The position numbers and the translations under genes were made by a program. This document shows, in pieces, positions 17,959 to 27,554 of a DNA stretch of 64,000 bases. The notes beneath the pieces are model-generated. The model was not told the origin of the DNA, did no database searches, and saw only the letters and a list, made by a program, of their open reading frames with translations. How positions within the stretch are numbered: the first letter of the stretch is position 1; each line of letters opens with the position of its first letter. The stretch comes from Variovorax sp. SG517. Lineage in GTDB: Bacteria; Pseudomonadota; Gammaproteobacteria; Burkholderiales; Burkholderiaceae_C. The stretch is from the NCBI RefSeq assembly GCF_013376045.1, contig NZ_JABMJG010000004.1:558001-622000 (forward strand), written 5' to 3'.

Positions 17959-19314
17959 ATGAAGCACCCCCTGCGCCGCTGGCTCCTGGGCATCGCCGCC
18001 GCGCTGCTGCTCGGCGCGGGCGCCCTGGTGTGGGTGGTGAGCACCCGCCTGCCCACCGACGACGAGGTGGCCGCGAAGATCGCCGACGCCTTCCAGAAGC
18101 GCTTCGGCGTCGCCCTGAAGGTGGGCGGCGCCCACTGGGCGCTGGTGCCGGTTCCGGTGCTCGTGCTGTCCGACATCGCCACCGACCAGCCGCGCCCCAT
18201 CACCCTGCGCCGCGTGACCGTGCGGCTCGATCCCGCGCCGCTGCTGCGGCGCGTCATCGCGGTGGACGAGATCGAGGTGGAGGGCCTGGTGCTGCCGCGC
18301 GCCTCGTTTCGGGCGTTCCGGGGCAGGGGCCCCAAGCCGCAGGAAGGCGGCGGAGGGGGCATCGTCCCGCTGCCCGCGCCGTGGACGCTCGCTGCCGTGC
18401 CCGTGGAACAGCTGCGCTGGCGCGACGTGACCTGGATCGACCGGCGCGACATCGCGCTGGCCTACGACGGCGAGATCCGCTTCGACCCCGGCTGGCGCCC
18501 GCGCCAGGCCCGGCTCGAGCGCGCCGGCCTGGAGCCGCCGGCCCAGCCCGTGCGCCTGCGGCTGGACCGCCAGGCAGGGCAGGACCGCTGGCGCACCCGC
18601 ATCGATGCGGGCGGCGGCACCTGGAACGGCGTCTCCCGCCTCGAGATCCAGCCCGACGGAAAGATCCAGCTCTCGGCCGACCTGGAGCCGCGCCAGATCG
18701 ACATCGAGAGCCTGGCGCAGGCCTTCGGGCGCCGCACCTCGGTGGCGGGCAGGTTCTCGGGCACCACCACGCTGCGGGCCGAGGCCGCGAGCACCGACGA
18801 ACTCGGCGCGCTGATCCGCGGCCTGCACACCCGCACCACCTTCTCGGTGCAGCCCGCCACGCTCACCAGGCTGGACGTGGCCAAGGCCGTCACCACCGCC
18901 GGCATCAGCCGCGGCGGCACGACCAGACTGGACGAGCTCACCGGCACCCTCGACACCCAGGGCACCGAGGACGGCGTGGTCATGCAGTACAGCAACCTCA
19001 AGGCACGCTCGGGCGTGCTCACGGCCAGCGGCAACCTGAAGCTCTTCAACCGCAGGCTCGACGGCGAGATCGCGGTCGACCTCGTCGACGGCGTGGTCGG
19101 CGTGCCGCTGAAGATCGGCGGCACCGCGGGCGACCCGGAACTCTCGCTGACCGGCGGCGCGCTCACCGGCGCGGCCATCGGCAGCGCGGTGCTGCCCGGC
19201 GTGGGCACCGCCATCGGCGCGCGCCTGGGGCAGCAGGTGGAGAAGATGCTCGGCGGGGGCAAGCCGGAGAAGCCGGCACCGAAGCCCGTGCCCAAGGCCA
19301 GGCCCCGGCCCTGA
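17959..19314 (+). CDS. AsmA-like envelope protein
   Basis: A 451-residue protein with one N-terminal membrane helix (RWLLGIAAALLLGAGALVWVV) and a long periplasmic part made of beta-rich AsmA-type segments (IEVEGLVLPRASF; LTRLDVAKAVTTAG; VMQYSNLKARSGVLTASGNL). The C-terminus is Gly-rich (GGALTGAAIGSAVLPGVGTAIGARLG) and ends in a Lys/Pro tail. AsmA-family proteins are linked to lipid transport and outer-membrane assembly. It stands alone between the divergent thioesterase and the convergent permease. Confidence 0.78.
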   Translation: MKHPLRRWLLGIAAALLLGAGALVWVVSTRLPTDDEVAAKIADAFQKRFGVALKVGGAHWALVPVPVLVLSDIATDQPRPITLRRVTVRLDPAPLLRRVIAVDEIEVEGLVLPRASFRAFRGRGPKPQEGGGGGIVPLPAPWTLAAVPVEQLRWRDVTWIDRRDIALAYDGEIRFDPGWRPRQARLERAGLEPPAQPVRLRLDRQAGQDRWRTRIDAGGGTWNGVSRLEIQPDGKIQLSADLEPRQIDIESLAQAFGRRTSVAGRFSGTTTLRAEAASTDELGALIRGLHTRTTFSVQPATLTRLDVAKAVTTAGISRGGTTRLDELTGTLDTQGTEDGVVMQYSNLKARSGVLTASGNLKLFNRRLDGEIAVDLVDGVVGVPLKIGGTAGDPELSLTGGALTGAAIGSAVLPGVGTAIGARLGQQVEKMLGGGKPEKPAPKPVPKARPRP

Positions 19315-19333
19315 CCCCGGTCCTGAGCGAACT

Positions 19334-20722
19334 CTAGGCAAAGGCCTTGATGGCCGCCGGCACCGTCAGCACGGCCGTGTAGTAGCCCATGAACTGCACG
19401 CCGGTGTTGAACCCGATCGCGCGCGACAGCAGCCCGCCCAGCAGCCCCATGGTCAGGATCACCAGCAACCCGAGCAGCTGGCCTTCCCACACGCTGATGA
19501 CCACGATCAGCCCGACGAAGGTCGCGATGATCGCCTCGTGGCTCACCTTGCGCGAGACGAACAGTGCCGCGCGGCGCGCGAAGTTCATGGTGAACGGATA
19601 GGCCACCAGCGCGGCCAGGATCACCGCCAGCATGCCGTAGCCCAGGAACTCCCAGTGGCTCAGCAGGTTGTGCAGGTTGTGCGTCTGGCCGCTGGCCGCG
19701 TCGATGGTGAAGACCGGCGGTGCGTTGAACAGCGGCGCGGCCGGCCCGGCCGCCACCGGGCTCAGCGGCAGGCCGATGGCGATCAGCGGGATCAGCGCCT
19801 CGGCGATGTAGGTGGCCTCGGTCACGCCGTTGCGCGCGGCCAGCGTGGTGGTGAGCCGGTGGTAGGCGTGCTTCACGCGCGAGCCGACCAGCTCGCCCAG
19901 CACCACCGTCATCGCGACGGGGCTGAACACGAAGGTGGCGCTGGAGACCGCCGCCGTCGCGAAGGTCCACTTCACCTGCCCGCGGTCGAGCACCCGGAAC
20001 GGATTGGGAAAGTAGCCCGACCAGCCCTTCACGTCGGGCGCCAGCGAGAAGGTGCGGACCTTGTCGCGCTTCATGCGGGCCCGCGCGGCGGGCGAGATCA
20101 CGGAGAACAGGTCGGCCACCAGCGGCCCGATGGCAATGCCCAGGAAGTAGCTGATGCTGAGCTTCACGCCGTACTTGCCGGTGAGCGCCTGCAGCGCCAC
20201 GATCACCATCACGAAGGGCGCCAGCGTCGCAACCGACGCCCAGCGCCCGCTGGAGAAGTACGCGATGGCCACTGCCGCCGCCACGAAGATCCACGGCGCC
20301 GCCTTGGTGATGGCCGCGCCGTAGGGCGCCAGCAGCACCGCGAACAGCACGGCCAGCGGCACCGCGATGAAGGCCGCGATGATCGCGCCCGACACCATCT
20401 TGCGCAGCGCGATGTGCGGCACGCCCAGGTTGCGCAGCACGTTGGCGTCCTGCAGCAGCGGCGTGGCCATGGTGTCGCCCGGAATGCCCAGAAGGGCGGT
20501 CGGCACCGCGTGCGTCATGTGCTTGGCGACGGCCGCCGCCAGGAAGAAGGTGAACACGCCCACCGGCGGCACGCCCAGCAGCACCACCAGCAGGGTGAGC
20601 GGCGCGAGCGTGGTGGTCTCGTCGGTGCCCGACACGAGGCCGATCGCCGCGAAGACCACGGCGCCCACGAGGCCCATGCCGGTGGCCACGAGGATCTGGT
20701 TCAGGAGCGCGGCGTCGATCAT
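19334..20722 (-). CDS. TctA-like tripartite tricarboxylate transporter permease
   Basis: A 462-residue integral membrane protein with about 11-12 helices. The TctA-type motifs THAVPTALLGIPGDTMATPL and EALIPLIAIGLPLSPVAAGPA are visible; in TctA similar PG-rich loops line the substrate path. The start at 20722 overlaps the preceding small membrane gene by 4 bases (ATGA). With that gene and the HMG-CoA reductase upstream it forms a three-gene operon; no periplasmic binding protein is encoded beside it. A role in importing mevalonate or another branched hydroxy acid is an inference from the reductase. Confidence 0.83.
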   Translation of the reverse strand: MIDAALLNQILVATGMGLVGAVVFAAIGLVSGTDETTTLAPLTLLVVLLGVPPVGVFTFFLAAAVAKHMTHAVPTALLGIPGDTMATPLLQDANVLRNLGVPHIALRKMVSGAIIAAFIAVPLAVLFAVLLAPYGAAITKAAPWIFVAAAVAIAYFSSGRWASVATLAPFVMVIVALQALTGKYGVKLSISYFLGIAIGPLVADLFSVISPAARARMKRDKVRTFSLAPDVKGWSGYFPNPFRVLDRGQVKWTFATAAVSSATFVFSPVAMTVVLGELVGSRVKHAYHRLTTTLAARNGVTEATYIAEALIPLIAIGLPLSPVAAGPAAPLFNAPPVFTIDAASGQTHNLHNLLSHWEFLGYGMLAVILAALVAYPFTMNFARRAALFVSRKVSHEAIIATFVGLIVVISVWEGQLLGLLVILTMGLLGGLLSRAIGFNTGVQFMGYYTAVLTVPAAIKAFA

Positions 20723-21180
20723 TGCGCGGCTCCTTCGACTCCCTCGGCATGCCGGGCGCGGGGCTCGTACGACGCGAACAGTTCGTGGATCTCGAGTTCC
20801 TTCATCTCGCGCACCACCACGGGCGGCAGGTCGTCCATCGAGCCGAGGCCGCCGTGCTCGGTGGCCAGTTCGGCCAGCACCTCCTCGCGCCAGCGCGGGT
20901 CGGCCGCCGCTCCCTCGACCACCTCGCGCTTCGGCTCGAACAGCCGCGCGCAGATCAGGCCCGACACCACGCAGCCGCCCAGGCCGGCGAGCATGGCGTA
21001 GGCCCGCGCCAGCTCGGGCGTGCCCACCGTGCCCGCGAGCACGCGACTGGCGACGAGGTAGCCCGCGAGGCTCACCGCGACGCCGATCGCGATCGACCAT
21101 GCGAGGTGGCCCAGGTCGGCCGTGTCGCCCCATATCTCCACCAGCCGCCAGCGGGCGGGCGTTGCTTCTTCTGCGTTCAT
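20719..21180 (-). CDS. Small two-helix membrane protein, possible TctB-like subunit
   Basis: The 153-residue product has two hydrophobic helices (LGHLAWSIAIGVAVSLAGYLVAS and AYAMLAGLGGCVVSGLICARLF, each ~20 residues) followed by a charged cytoplasmic tail (~75-153) rich in Glu and Arg. It does not look like a normal four-helix TctB, but its place, translationally coupled to the TctA-like gene, suggests it is the small partner subunit. It starts 65 bases after the HMG-CoA reductase gene. Confidence 0.65.
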   Translation of the reverse strand: MNAEEATPARWRLVEIWGDTADLGHLAWSIAIGVAVSLAGYLVASRVLAGTVGTPELARAYAMLAGLGGCVVSGLICARLFEPKREVVEGAAADPRWREEVLAELATEHGGLGSMDDLPPVVVREMKELEIHELFASYEPRARHAEGVEGAAQ

Positions 21181-21245
21181 TTCTCTTTGTCTCCGTCTGT
21201 GGTCTTGTTCGTGGTCTTGTCTGTGGCCGTCCGTCGTGCCCGTGC

Positions 21246-22532
21246 CTACTTCTTGCGCAGCGCCTCCAGCAGCGCCACCGCGCGGTCGGTCCGCACGTCG
21301 TGTTCGGCGGCCATCTGCCTGGCCACCGCGTCGATCTCGTCGCCCGTGGCGCCCGCCACCAGCGCGATGTTGCGGGCGTGCAGCGCCATGTGGCCGCGCT
21401 GGATGCCTTCGGTGGCCAGCGCGCGCAGCGCGCCGAGGTTCTGCGCGAGGCCCACCGCCACGGCCACCTCGCCGAGTTCCTGCGCCGACTTCACGCCGAG
21501 GATCTTCAGCGCGAGCCGCGCCAGCGGATGCGTCTTCGTCGCGCCGCCCACCAGGCCCACCGGCATCGGCATCTCGATGGTGCCGACCAGCGCGCCGCGC
21601 TTGTCCTTCTCCCAGGTCGTGAGCGAGGTGTAGCGGCCGTTGCGGCAGGCGTACGCATGCGCGCCGGCCTCCACCGCGCGCCAGTCGTTGCCCGTGGCGA
21701 CGATCACCGGATCGATGCCGTTCATGATTCCCTTGTTGTGCGTGGCCGCGCGGTAGGGGTCGACGGCCGCGAAGGTGTACGCATCGATCACGCCTTCCAC
21801 CACCTCCTCGCCGCTGCGCTCGCGCGTGGCGAGCACGGCGGGTTCGAGCCGCACGCGTGCGCGGGCCAGCCGCAGGTCGGCCAGGTTCGAGAGGATGCGC
21901 AGGCGCACCGTGCCGCCCGTGAGCTGCTCGACCAGCGGCGACACCGCCTCGGCCATGGTGTTGACGGTGTTCGCGCCCATCGCGTCGCGCACGTCGACGA
22001 CCAGGTGCATCACCACCATCGGGCCGCGCGGCGTGTCGTCGAACACGTGCACCTCGATGTCGCGGCAGCCGCCGCCCAGGCCGATGAGCACCTTGTCGCG
22101 GCTGTTGGCGACCTCCAGGATTCGCTCGCGCGCCCGCAGCAGCGAGAGCCGTGCGCCGTACGGGTCGGCGATGCCGATCACCTGCACCTGCGCGCGCATC
22201 AGCGGGCCGGTGCTCGAGGCCTCGAAGCCGCCGCCTTCGCGCGCCAGCTTGGCCATGAAGGACGCCGCGGCCACCACCGAGGGTTCTTCCACCGCCATCG
22301 GCACCAGGTAGTCGCGGCCGTTCACGGTGAAGTTGCCGGCCACGCCCAGCGGCAGCTCGAAGGTGCCGATCACGTTCTCGACCATGCCGTTGGCGCGTTC
22401 CACGCCGAGGGCGCCGGGTGCCTGGAGCAGCGCGGTCTCGTCGGCGGCGAGCGACGCGGCGCGCGCGAGATGTTCGAGGCGCTGCGCCGGAGCGAGTGCG
22501 CGGAAATTGGGAATGCGTGAGTCTGCGACCAT
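21246..22532 (-). CDS. mvaA: Degradative (class II) hydroxymethylglutaryl-CoA reductase
   Basis: A 428-residue class II HMG-CoA reductase. The catalytic residues known from the Pseudomonas mevalonii enzyme are in place: Glu83 in [10 protein letters not shown], the Lys in [11 protein letters not shown], the Asp in [13 protein letters not shown], and the His in [10 protein letters not shown]. The class II enzymes usually run in the oxidative direction, mevalonate + CoA + 2 NAD+ to HMG-CoA. No HMG-CoA lyase gene is present in the window. It is the first gene of an operon with a TctA-like permease, divergent from a MocR regulator; together this suggests mevalonate uptake and breakdown. Confidence 0.92.
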   Translation of the reverse strand: MVADSRIPNFRALAPAQRLEHLARAASLAADETALLQAPGALGVERANGMVENVIGTFELPLGVAGNFTVNGRDYLVPMAVEEPSVVAAASFMAKLAREGGGFEASSTGPLMRAQVQVIGIADPYGARLSLLRARERILEVANSRDKVLIGLGGGCRDIEVHVFDDTPRGPMVVMHLVVDVRDAMGANTVNTMAEAVSPLVEQLTGGTVRLRILSNLADLRLARARVRLEPAVLATRERSGEEVVEGVIDAYTFAAVDPYRAATHNKGIMNGIDPVIVATGNDWRAVEAGAHAYACRNGRYTSLTTWEKDKRGALVGTIEMPMPVGLVGGATKTHPLARLALKILGVKSAQELGEVAVAVGLAQNLGALRALATEGIQRGHMALHARNIALVAGATGDEIDAVARQMAAEHDVRTDRAVALLEALRKK

Positions 22533-22603
22533 CGTTGCGTGTCTCTTCGTTCGAAAGAAAGGAGGTTCTGGAGTCGGTTTCGGGAGCGCGCAATTTAGGT
22601 CGG

Positions 22604-22627
22604 CTGTACCGCCGGCGGAAGGTACAG
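22604..22627. promoter_or_regulatory. Probable MocR operator
   Basis: CTGTACC (22604-22610) and GGTACAG (22621-22627) form a perfect inverted repeat with a 10-base spacer in the divergent gap between the HMG-CoA reductase and MocR genes. GGACAG follows twice as a direct repeat (22635-22640 and 22644-22649). MocR regulators typically bind such repeated sites. Confidence 0.6.
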
Positions 22628-22689
22628 TTTGTCGGGACAGTGCGGACAGCAGCCGGCCTTGCGTGCCCGCTGTGTCACAGTCGACGCCC

Positions 22690-24084
22690 ATGACGACCAT
22701 TGCCGATTCGCTCGCCAACACCATCGAGCGCCAGATCGCGAGCGGCGCCTACAAGGCCGGCGACAAGCTCCCCTCGCTGCGCGAACTGGCGCAGCTCCAC
22801 GGCTACGCGAAGAACACCGTGGTGGCCGCCTTCGAGCTGCTGGTGTCGCGCGGGCTGGTGGAGCCCAGGCGCGGCTCGGGCTACTTCGTGCGTCCTCCGC
22901 AGCAGCAACAGGCAGCGAAGCCGCCCGAGGACGACGCCGGCAGCCTCGGCCGCGCCATGGACATCGTCTGGCTCATGCGCGAGCAGCTCAAGACGCAGCC
23001 CGACGCGATCGCCGTGGGCGATGGCTTCCCGCCGATCGCGTGGCTCGCCGACGTGCGGCTCGACAAGTACCACCCCAAGGTGGTCCGCACGGGGCTCGGT
23101 GCGCTCTTCCGCTACGGCAGCCGCTTCGGCTATGCGCCGCTGCGCGATCACCTGGTGCGCAAGCTCGCCGACTTCGGCATCGGCGCGGAGCCGCGGCAGA
23201 TCGTGCTGACGCACGGCGCCAACGAGGCAATGGACATCGTCGTCCGCTACTTCGTGCCGCCCGGCGGCAAGGTGCTGGTGGACGACCCGGGCTACTACCC
23301 GCTGTTCGGCAAGCTCAAGCTCGCGGGCGCCCAGGTGCTGGGCGTGCCGCGCCTGGCCGACGGGCCCGACCTCGAGGCGCTGGAGCGCCTGCTCGTGGCC
23401 GAGCGGCCGCGCCTGTTCTTCACGCAGTCGATCGCGCACAACCCCACCGGCTCCGACATCTCTCCCGCCAAGGCATTCCGCGTGCTGCAGCTCGCGCAGA
23501 AGCACGACCTGCTGATCGTCGAGAACGACCCGCTGGCCGACTTCAAGCCCACCTCGCTGCCGCGCCTGGCCGCGCTCGACCAGCTGGAGCGCACCATCTA
23601 CATCGGCAGCTTCTCCAAGTCGTTCTCGGCGGCGCTGCGCGTGGGCTTCATCGCCTGCGGCGCGGACCTGGCGAGCGACCTGGCCGACCTGAAGGCGCTG
23701 ATCCACGTGAGCAGCTCCGAATACTGCGAGCGCACGGTCGACGTCATCCTGAGCGAGGGCCACTACCAGCGGCACCTCAACCGCCTGCAGACGCGGCTGG
23801 GCGAGGCCACGCGCAATGCAATCAGGCTCTTCGAATCGGTCGACGCGGAAGTATTCGCGCGCACCCCGCAGTCGCTCTACGTGTGGGCCGCGCTACCCGG
23901 CGTGGCCGACTCGCTGGCCTTCGCGAAGGAGCTGCTGCCGCGCAAGATCGTGATGGCGCCGGGGCGCATCTTCAGCGTCGACTCGACGCAGGTGTCGCGC
24001 TGGTCGCGCTTCAACGTGGGCGCCATGGCCGATCCGCGCTTCGCCAAGGCGCTGCGCGTCGCGCTGCGCCGGCAGGCGGGCTGA
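22690..24084 (+). CDS. MocR-type GntR regulator with aminotransferase-like domain
   Basis: A 464-residue fusion: a GntR winged helix (residues ~1-75; [20 protein letters not shown]) joined to a fold-type I PLP domain (~100-464). The PLP lysine lies in [15 protein letters not shown] and the Asp/Tyr pocket in [11 protein letters not shown] and HNPTGSD. MocR proteins sense PLP or an amino compound and control the adjacent operon; here that is the divergent mvaA-tctBA-like operon. A clear inverted repeat lies in the shared gap. It could alternatively act on amino acid genes elsewhere. Confidence 0.88.
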   Translation: MTTIADSLANTIERQIASGAYKAGDKLPSLRELAQLHGYAKNTVVAAFELLVSRGLVEPRRGSGYFVRPPQQQQAAKPPEDDAGSLGRAMDIVWLMREQLKTQPDAIAVGDGFPPIAWLADVRLDKYHPKVVRTGLGALFRYGSRFGYAPLRDHLVRKLADFGIGAEPRQIVLTHGANEAMDIVVRYFVPPGGKVLVDDPGYYPLFGKLKLAGAQVLGVPRLADGPDLEALERLLVAERPRLFFTQSIAHNPTGSDISPAKAFRVLQLAQKHDLLIVENDPLADFKPTSLPRLAALDQLERTIYIGSFSKSFSAALRVGFIACGADLASDLADLKALIHVSSSEYCERTVDVILSEGHYQRHLNRLQTRLGEATRNAIRLFESVDAEVFARTPQSLYVWAALPGVADSLAFAKELLPRKIVMAPGRIFSVDSTQVSRWSRFNVGAMADPRFAKALRVALRRQAG

Positions 24085-24099
24085 GCGCCCGCGGCTTCC

Positions 24100-24882
24100 T
24101 CAACGCCCGAAATCCCCGTGCCGGCCCGCGCCGCCGGCGAAGCGCGCGGCACCGGATGCGCCCTCCGCGAAGACCACCGGCACGCCCCGCGCGCCCTCGC
24201 GGCGCAGCGCCTCGGCCAGCGGCATGTCCCATTGCTCGTAGGCGGAGCGGCGGTCGGCCAGCATGCATTGCTGCGGAAAGTCGACGAGCTCGCGTGCCAG
24301 CTGCTGCGCCGCGGCCAGCGCGCCGCCGGGTGGCGTCATGCGGTTGACCAGGCCCATCGCCAGCGCTTCGGGCGCGCCCACCGCACGGCCCGTGAGGATC
24401 ATGTCGAGCGCGCGCCCCATGCCCACGATGCGCGGCAGCCGCACGGTGCCGCCGTCGATCAGCGGTACGCCCCAGCGGCGGCAGAACACACCGAACACCG
24501 CGTCTTCGTCGGCCACGCGCAGGTCGGCCAGCAGCGCGAGCTCGAGGCCGCCGGCCACCGCGAAGCCGTTCACCGCCGCAATCAGCGGCTTCGACAGCGC
24601 CATGCGCGTCGGCCCCATCGGGCCGCTGCCGCCGCCTTCGGGGTCGAGCTCGTTTCGGCGGGCCGGGTCGCCCACGGCGGTGAAGTCGGCGCCCGCGCAG
24701 AAGTGGCCGCCCGCGCCGGTCAGCACGGCGACGCGCAGCGCATCTTCGGCCTCGAACCGGCCGAAGGCCTCGCGCAGTTCGGCCGCGACCAGGCCATCCA
24801 CCGCGTTGCGTTTGCCGGGCCGGTTCAGGGTGATGGTGCAGACGGCGCCATCTGTGTCGCAGCTCACGTATTGCATGGCCAT
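24100..24882 (-). CDS. Enoyl-CoA hydratase/isomerase family protein
   Basis: A 260-residue crotonase-fold enzyme. The oxyanion-hole segments are GAGGHFCAGAD and VNGFAVAGGLELALLAD; the usual second glutamate position reads GVPLIDGGTVRLPR (Asp), common in paralogues with altered chemistry. It should hydrate or isomerise an enoyl-CoA in the cytoplasm. The start at 24882 lies 7 bases after AAGGA; an ATG two codons later is also possible. It is divergent from a PaaX-like regulator with only 58 bases between, which suggests direct control. Confidence 0.86.
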   Translation of the reverse strand: MAMQYVSCDTDGAVCTITLNRPGKRNAVDGLVAAELREAFGRFEAEDALRVAVLTGAGGHFCAGADFTAVGDPARRNELDPEGGGSGPMGPTRMALSKPLIAAVNGFAVAGGLELALLADLRVADEDAVFGVFCRRWGVPLIDGGTVRLPRIVGMGRALDMILTGRAVGAPEALAMGLVNRMTPPGGALAAAQQLARELVDFPQQCMLADRRSAYEQWDMPLAEALRREGARGVPVVFAEGASGAARFAGGAGRHGDFGR

Positions 24883-24940
24883 GCACAGGTCCTTCCGGGG
24901 CAAAATCCCATCGTAGGAAATATTTCTTCATTTCGCAACG

Positions 24941-25747
24941 ATGGACAAAATATGTAATGTGCCGGTGGCGGTCCCCAGCGCCCCCGACCTGATTCTCGAC
25001 CTGCTCGTGGCCGACGGCGGCACGCTCAGCGCGCAGTCGCTGTGCCGCGCGGGCGCGCTCATGGGCATCGGCGAGTCGACCCTGCGCGTGGGCCTGACGC
25101 GGCTGGCGGCCGAGGGCAAGATCGCCCGCGGCGAGCGCGGCAGCTACTCGCTCGACCGGCGAGGCGCGGCGCTTGCACGCGCGGTCGACGACTGGCGCCA
25201 CAAGCAGGCGCAGGCGGTCGCATGGCGCGGCGACTGGCTCGCCGTGCACGACGCGGGCGTCTCGCGCACCGACAAGACCGCGTGGCGCCATCACGCGCTC
25301 GCGCTCTCGCTGCGCGGTTTCGCGGCGCTGCGGCCGGGCCTGCAGATCCGGCCCGACAACCTCGCCGGAGGGCTGGAGGCCGAACGCGCGCAGCTGGCGG
25401 CACTGGGGCTCGCGCCGAGCGCGCTGGTGTTCCGGCTGGCCGACCTCGACGATGCCGCGCAGGCCGCCGCGCGCAAGCTGTGGAACGTGCGCACGCTCGA
25501 AGCCGATTACCGTCGCCTGCAGGCCGGCCTGGAACGCAGCGAGAAGCGCCTGCGCACCCAGAAGCTCGAGACCGCGACGCGCGAGTCGCTGCTGCTGGGC
25601 CGCGCCGTGATCGGGCACCTCATCCGCGATCCGCTGCTGCCGGCCGAGCTGATGTCGCCCAAGCCGCGCGCCGCGCTACTCGCCGCCACCCGGCGCTACC
25701 AGGACAAGGCGCTGGTGCTGTGGCGCAAGTGGCTGGCGCAGCCGTAG
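24941..25747 (+). CDS. PaaX-family transcriptional regulator
   Basis: A 268-residue protein resembling PaaX: an N-terminal winged helix (LILDLLVADGGTLSAQSLCR, then GIGESTLRVGLTRLAAEGKI) and a C-terminal part with LWRKWLAQP near the end. PaaX proteins repress phenylacetate genes and are released by an aryl-CoA. The divergent enoyl-CoA hydratase gene is the likely local target, so the effector may be a CoA thioester. The start at 24941 may be later (a second, in-frame GTG exists at 24965), because the first eight residues are not typical. Confidence 0.82.
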   Translation: MDKICNVPVAVPSAPDLILDLLVADGGTLSAQSLCRAGALMGIGESTLRVGLTRLAAEGKIARGERGSYSLDRRGAALARAVDDWRHKQAQAVAWRGDWLAVHDAGVSRTDKTAWRHHALALSLRGFAALRPGLQIRPDNLAGGLEAERAQLAALGLAPSALVFRLADLDDAAQAAARKLWNVRTLEADYRRLQAGLERSEKRLRTQKLETATRESLLLGRAVIGHLIRDPLLPAELMSPKPRAALLAATRRYQDKALVLWRKWLAQP

Positions 25748-25763
25748 CCCCTGGGGCGCCGCT

Positions 25764-27026
25764 TCAGTGCAGGTTGGCCAGTTCGTCGAACTGCACCACG
25801 CCTTCCTTCATGACCAGCGGAATGCGCTCGCCCTGGCCCAGCAGGCAGCCGATGTCGCGCAGCGGGTTGCCGTCCACCACCAGCAGGTCGGCCAGGGCGC
25901 CGGGCACCAGCCGGCCCAGCCGGTCGCCCATGCCCAGCACCTCGGCGCCCACGGTGGTCGCGCTGGCGATGGCTTCGGCCGGCGACAGCACCTCGGCGCG
26001 CAGGCGGAACTCGTCGCTCTGCAGGCGCTGCGATTCGCCCAGCAGGTCGGAGCCGTAGCCCATCTTCACGCCCGCGGCCTTGTAGATCTCCAGCGAGCGC
26101 AGGCCCGCTTCGCGCACGCTGGCCACCTTGGCCACGCTCTCGGACGGCAGGCCGAGGCTCTCGCCCTCGTTGGCCAGCGCGTCGTAGGTGACGAGCGTCG
26201 GCACCACGTAGGCGTCCAGCTCCGCCATGAGTCCGGCCGTCGGTGCATCGACGAGGTTGCCGTGCTCGATGGTGCGCACGCCGCAGCGCACCGCGCGCGC
26301 GATGGCCGCGGCGGTGTACGCGTGCGCCATCACGTAGGTGCCGCGCCCCTCGGCCTCGGCGACGATGGCGCGGATCTCGTCCTCGCTGTAGCCGAAGGCG
26401 CCCACCGGGTCGGTGGGCGAGGCCACGCCGCCGGAGGCCATGATCTTGATCTGGTCCGCGCCCATCTGCAGTTCCTCGCGCACCGCCTTGCGCACCGCGT
26501 CCACGCCGTCGGCCACGCGGGCCAGCGCGCCGACGCGCACGCAGGTGGCGCAGGCGCCGTCGTTGTTGCTGCTGAGGTAGTCGGAGCGCGCGCGCATGTC
26601 GCCGTGGCCGCCGGTCTGGCTCAGCGCGCGGCCCGAGACGAACAGGCGCGGGCCCTGCGCCAGCCCCGCGTCGATCGCCTGCTTGAACGCGAAGCCCGCG
26701 CCGCCCGCATCGCGCACCGTGGTGAAGCCTCGGCGCAGCATGCCGCGCAAGATCGGCACGCTGCGCAGCGTCACCAGCACGTTGGGCATGTGCACCTGCC
26801 GCGAGAGATTGAGCTCCACCGCGATCACGTGCACGTGCAGGTCGATGAGGCCGGGCATCACCGTGCGGCCCTTCACGTCGACGACGCGGGCCGAGGCGCT
26901 GCGGATCGGCTTGTCCGAAACCTCGCGGACCACGCCGTCCTCGACGAGGACGTGATGGTCTTCCAGCAGCTCGGTGCGCTGCGGATCGAGCAGGTGGGCG
27001 TTGCTGAAGAGCACTGCGTTCGTCAT
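25764..27026 (-). CDS. Amidohydrolase-family metal-dependent hydrolase
   Basis: A 420-residue cytoplasmic amidohydrolase. Metal ligands are visible as HVHV in PGLIDLHVHVIAVEL, a lysine in GADQIKIMASGG, His in VMAHAYTAAAI, His in TIEHGNLVD and Asp in MGYGSDLLGE. This set matches the prolidase/imidazolonepropionase-like subgroup that splits Xaa-Pro dipeptides or N-acyl amino acids. Its start overlaps the GAF gene stop by 4 bases, and an MFS gene lies upstream, so the three form an operon facing a divergent LysR gene. The transporter would supply the substrate. Confidence 0.87.
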   Translation of the reverse strand: MTNAVLFSNAHLLDPQRTELLEDHHVLVEDGVVREVSDKPIRSASARVVDVKGRTVMPGLIDLHVHVIAVELNLSRQVHMPNVLVTLRSVPILRGMLRRGFTTVRDAGGAGFAFKQAIDAGLAQGPRLFVSGRALSQTGGHGDMRARSDYLSSNNDGACATCVRVGALARVADGVDAVRKAVREELQMGADQIKIMASGGVASPTDPVGAFGYSEDEIRAIVAEAEGRGTYVMAHAYTAAAIARAVRCGVRTIEHGNLVDAPTAGLMAELDAYVVPTLVTYDALANEGESLGLPSESVAKVASVREAGLRSLEIYKAAGVKMGYGSDLLGESQRLQSDEFRLRAEVLSPAEAIASATTVGAEVLGMGDRLGRLVPGALADLLVVDGNPLRDIGCLLGQGERIPLVMKEGVVQFDELANLH

Positions 27027-27538
27027 GCGGGCGACTCCTTGGTCTGTTGCTCCATCACGGCGGGCACCGCCAGCTGCGCGAACACGCGCGCGGTCTCGAC
27101 GTGTGCGTCGTCGTACCAATTCTCCTCGTGCAGCATGTTGAGCGTTCCCAGCGTCTCGCCGCGCCAGCGCAGCGGAATGTTCAGCACGCTGCGGCAGCCC
27201 AGCGACACGATGAGTTCATGGTCGTAGAACACGTCGCGCAGGTCGTCGGCGGTGCGCCCGATGTAGGGCAGGCCGCGTTGCATCACCTGCCGCATCCACG
27301 GCGAATCGGTGATCGGCTTTCGCCCGCCCACCGGGTAGGCCTCGCGCATGTTGGTGTAGATACGCTCCGACTCGCGCGCCTCGCGGTGGTGGACCAGGAT
27401 GGTGAAGAGCCTGTGGCCGATGGTCGAGGCCAGCGCCTTGTCGATCGCGTCGAAGGTGGCGTGCGGCTGCTGCGTGTCGGCGTGCGCGAGCGCGACGGCC
27501 GACAGCGATTCGTCCAGAAGAAGATTCCTTGGTTGCAT
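27023..27538 (-). CDS. GAF-domain protein
   Basis: The 171-residue product consists of a single GAF domain (LFTILVHHREARESERIYTN through RSVLNIPLRWRGETLGTLNML). No output domain is attached. GAF domains bind small molecules; some stand-alone types are enzymes (methionine sulfoxide reductase), but the needed cysteines are not obvious here. It lies between the MFS gene (16-base gap) and the amidohydrolase gene (4-base overlap), so it may sense or help handle the same compound. Confidence 0.8.
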   Translation of the reverse strand: MQPRNLLLDESLSAVALAHADTQQPHATFDAIDKALASTIGHRLFTILVHHREARESERIYTNMREAYPVGGRKPITDSPWMRQVMQRGLPYIGRTADDLRDVFYDHELIVSLGCRSVLNIPLRWRGETLGTLNMLHEENWYDDAHVETARVFAQLAVPAVMEQQTKESPA

Positions 27539-27554
27539 GGATCTCGCTTGTCGT

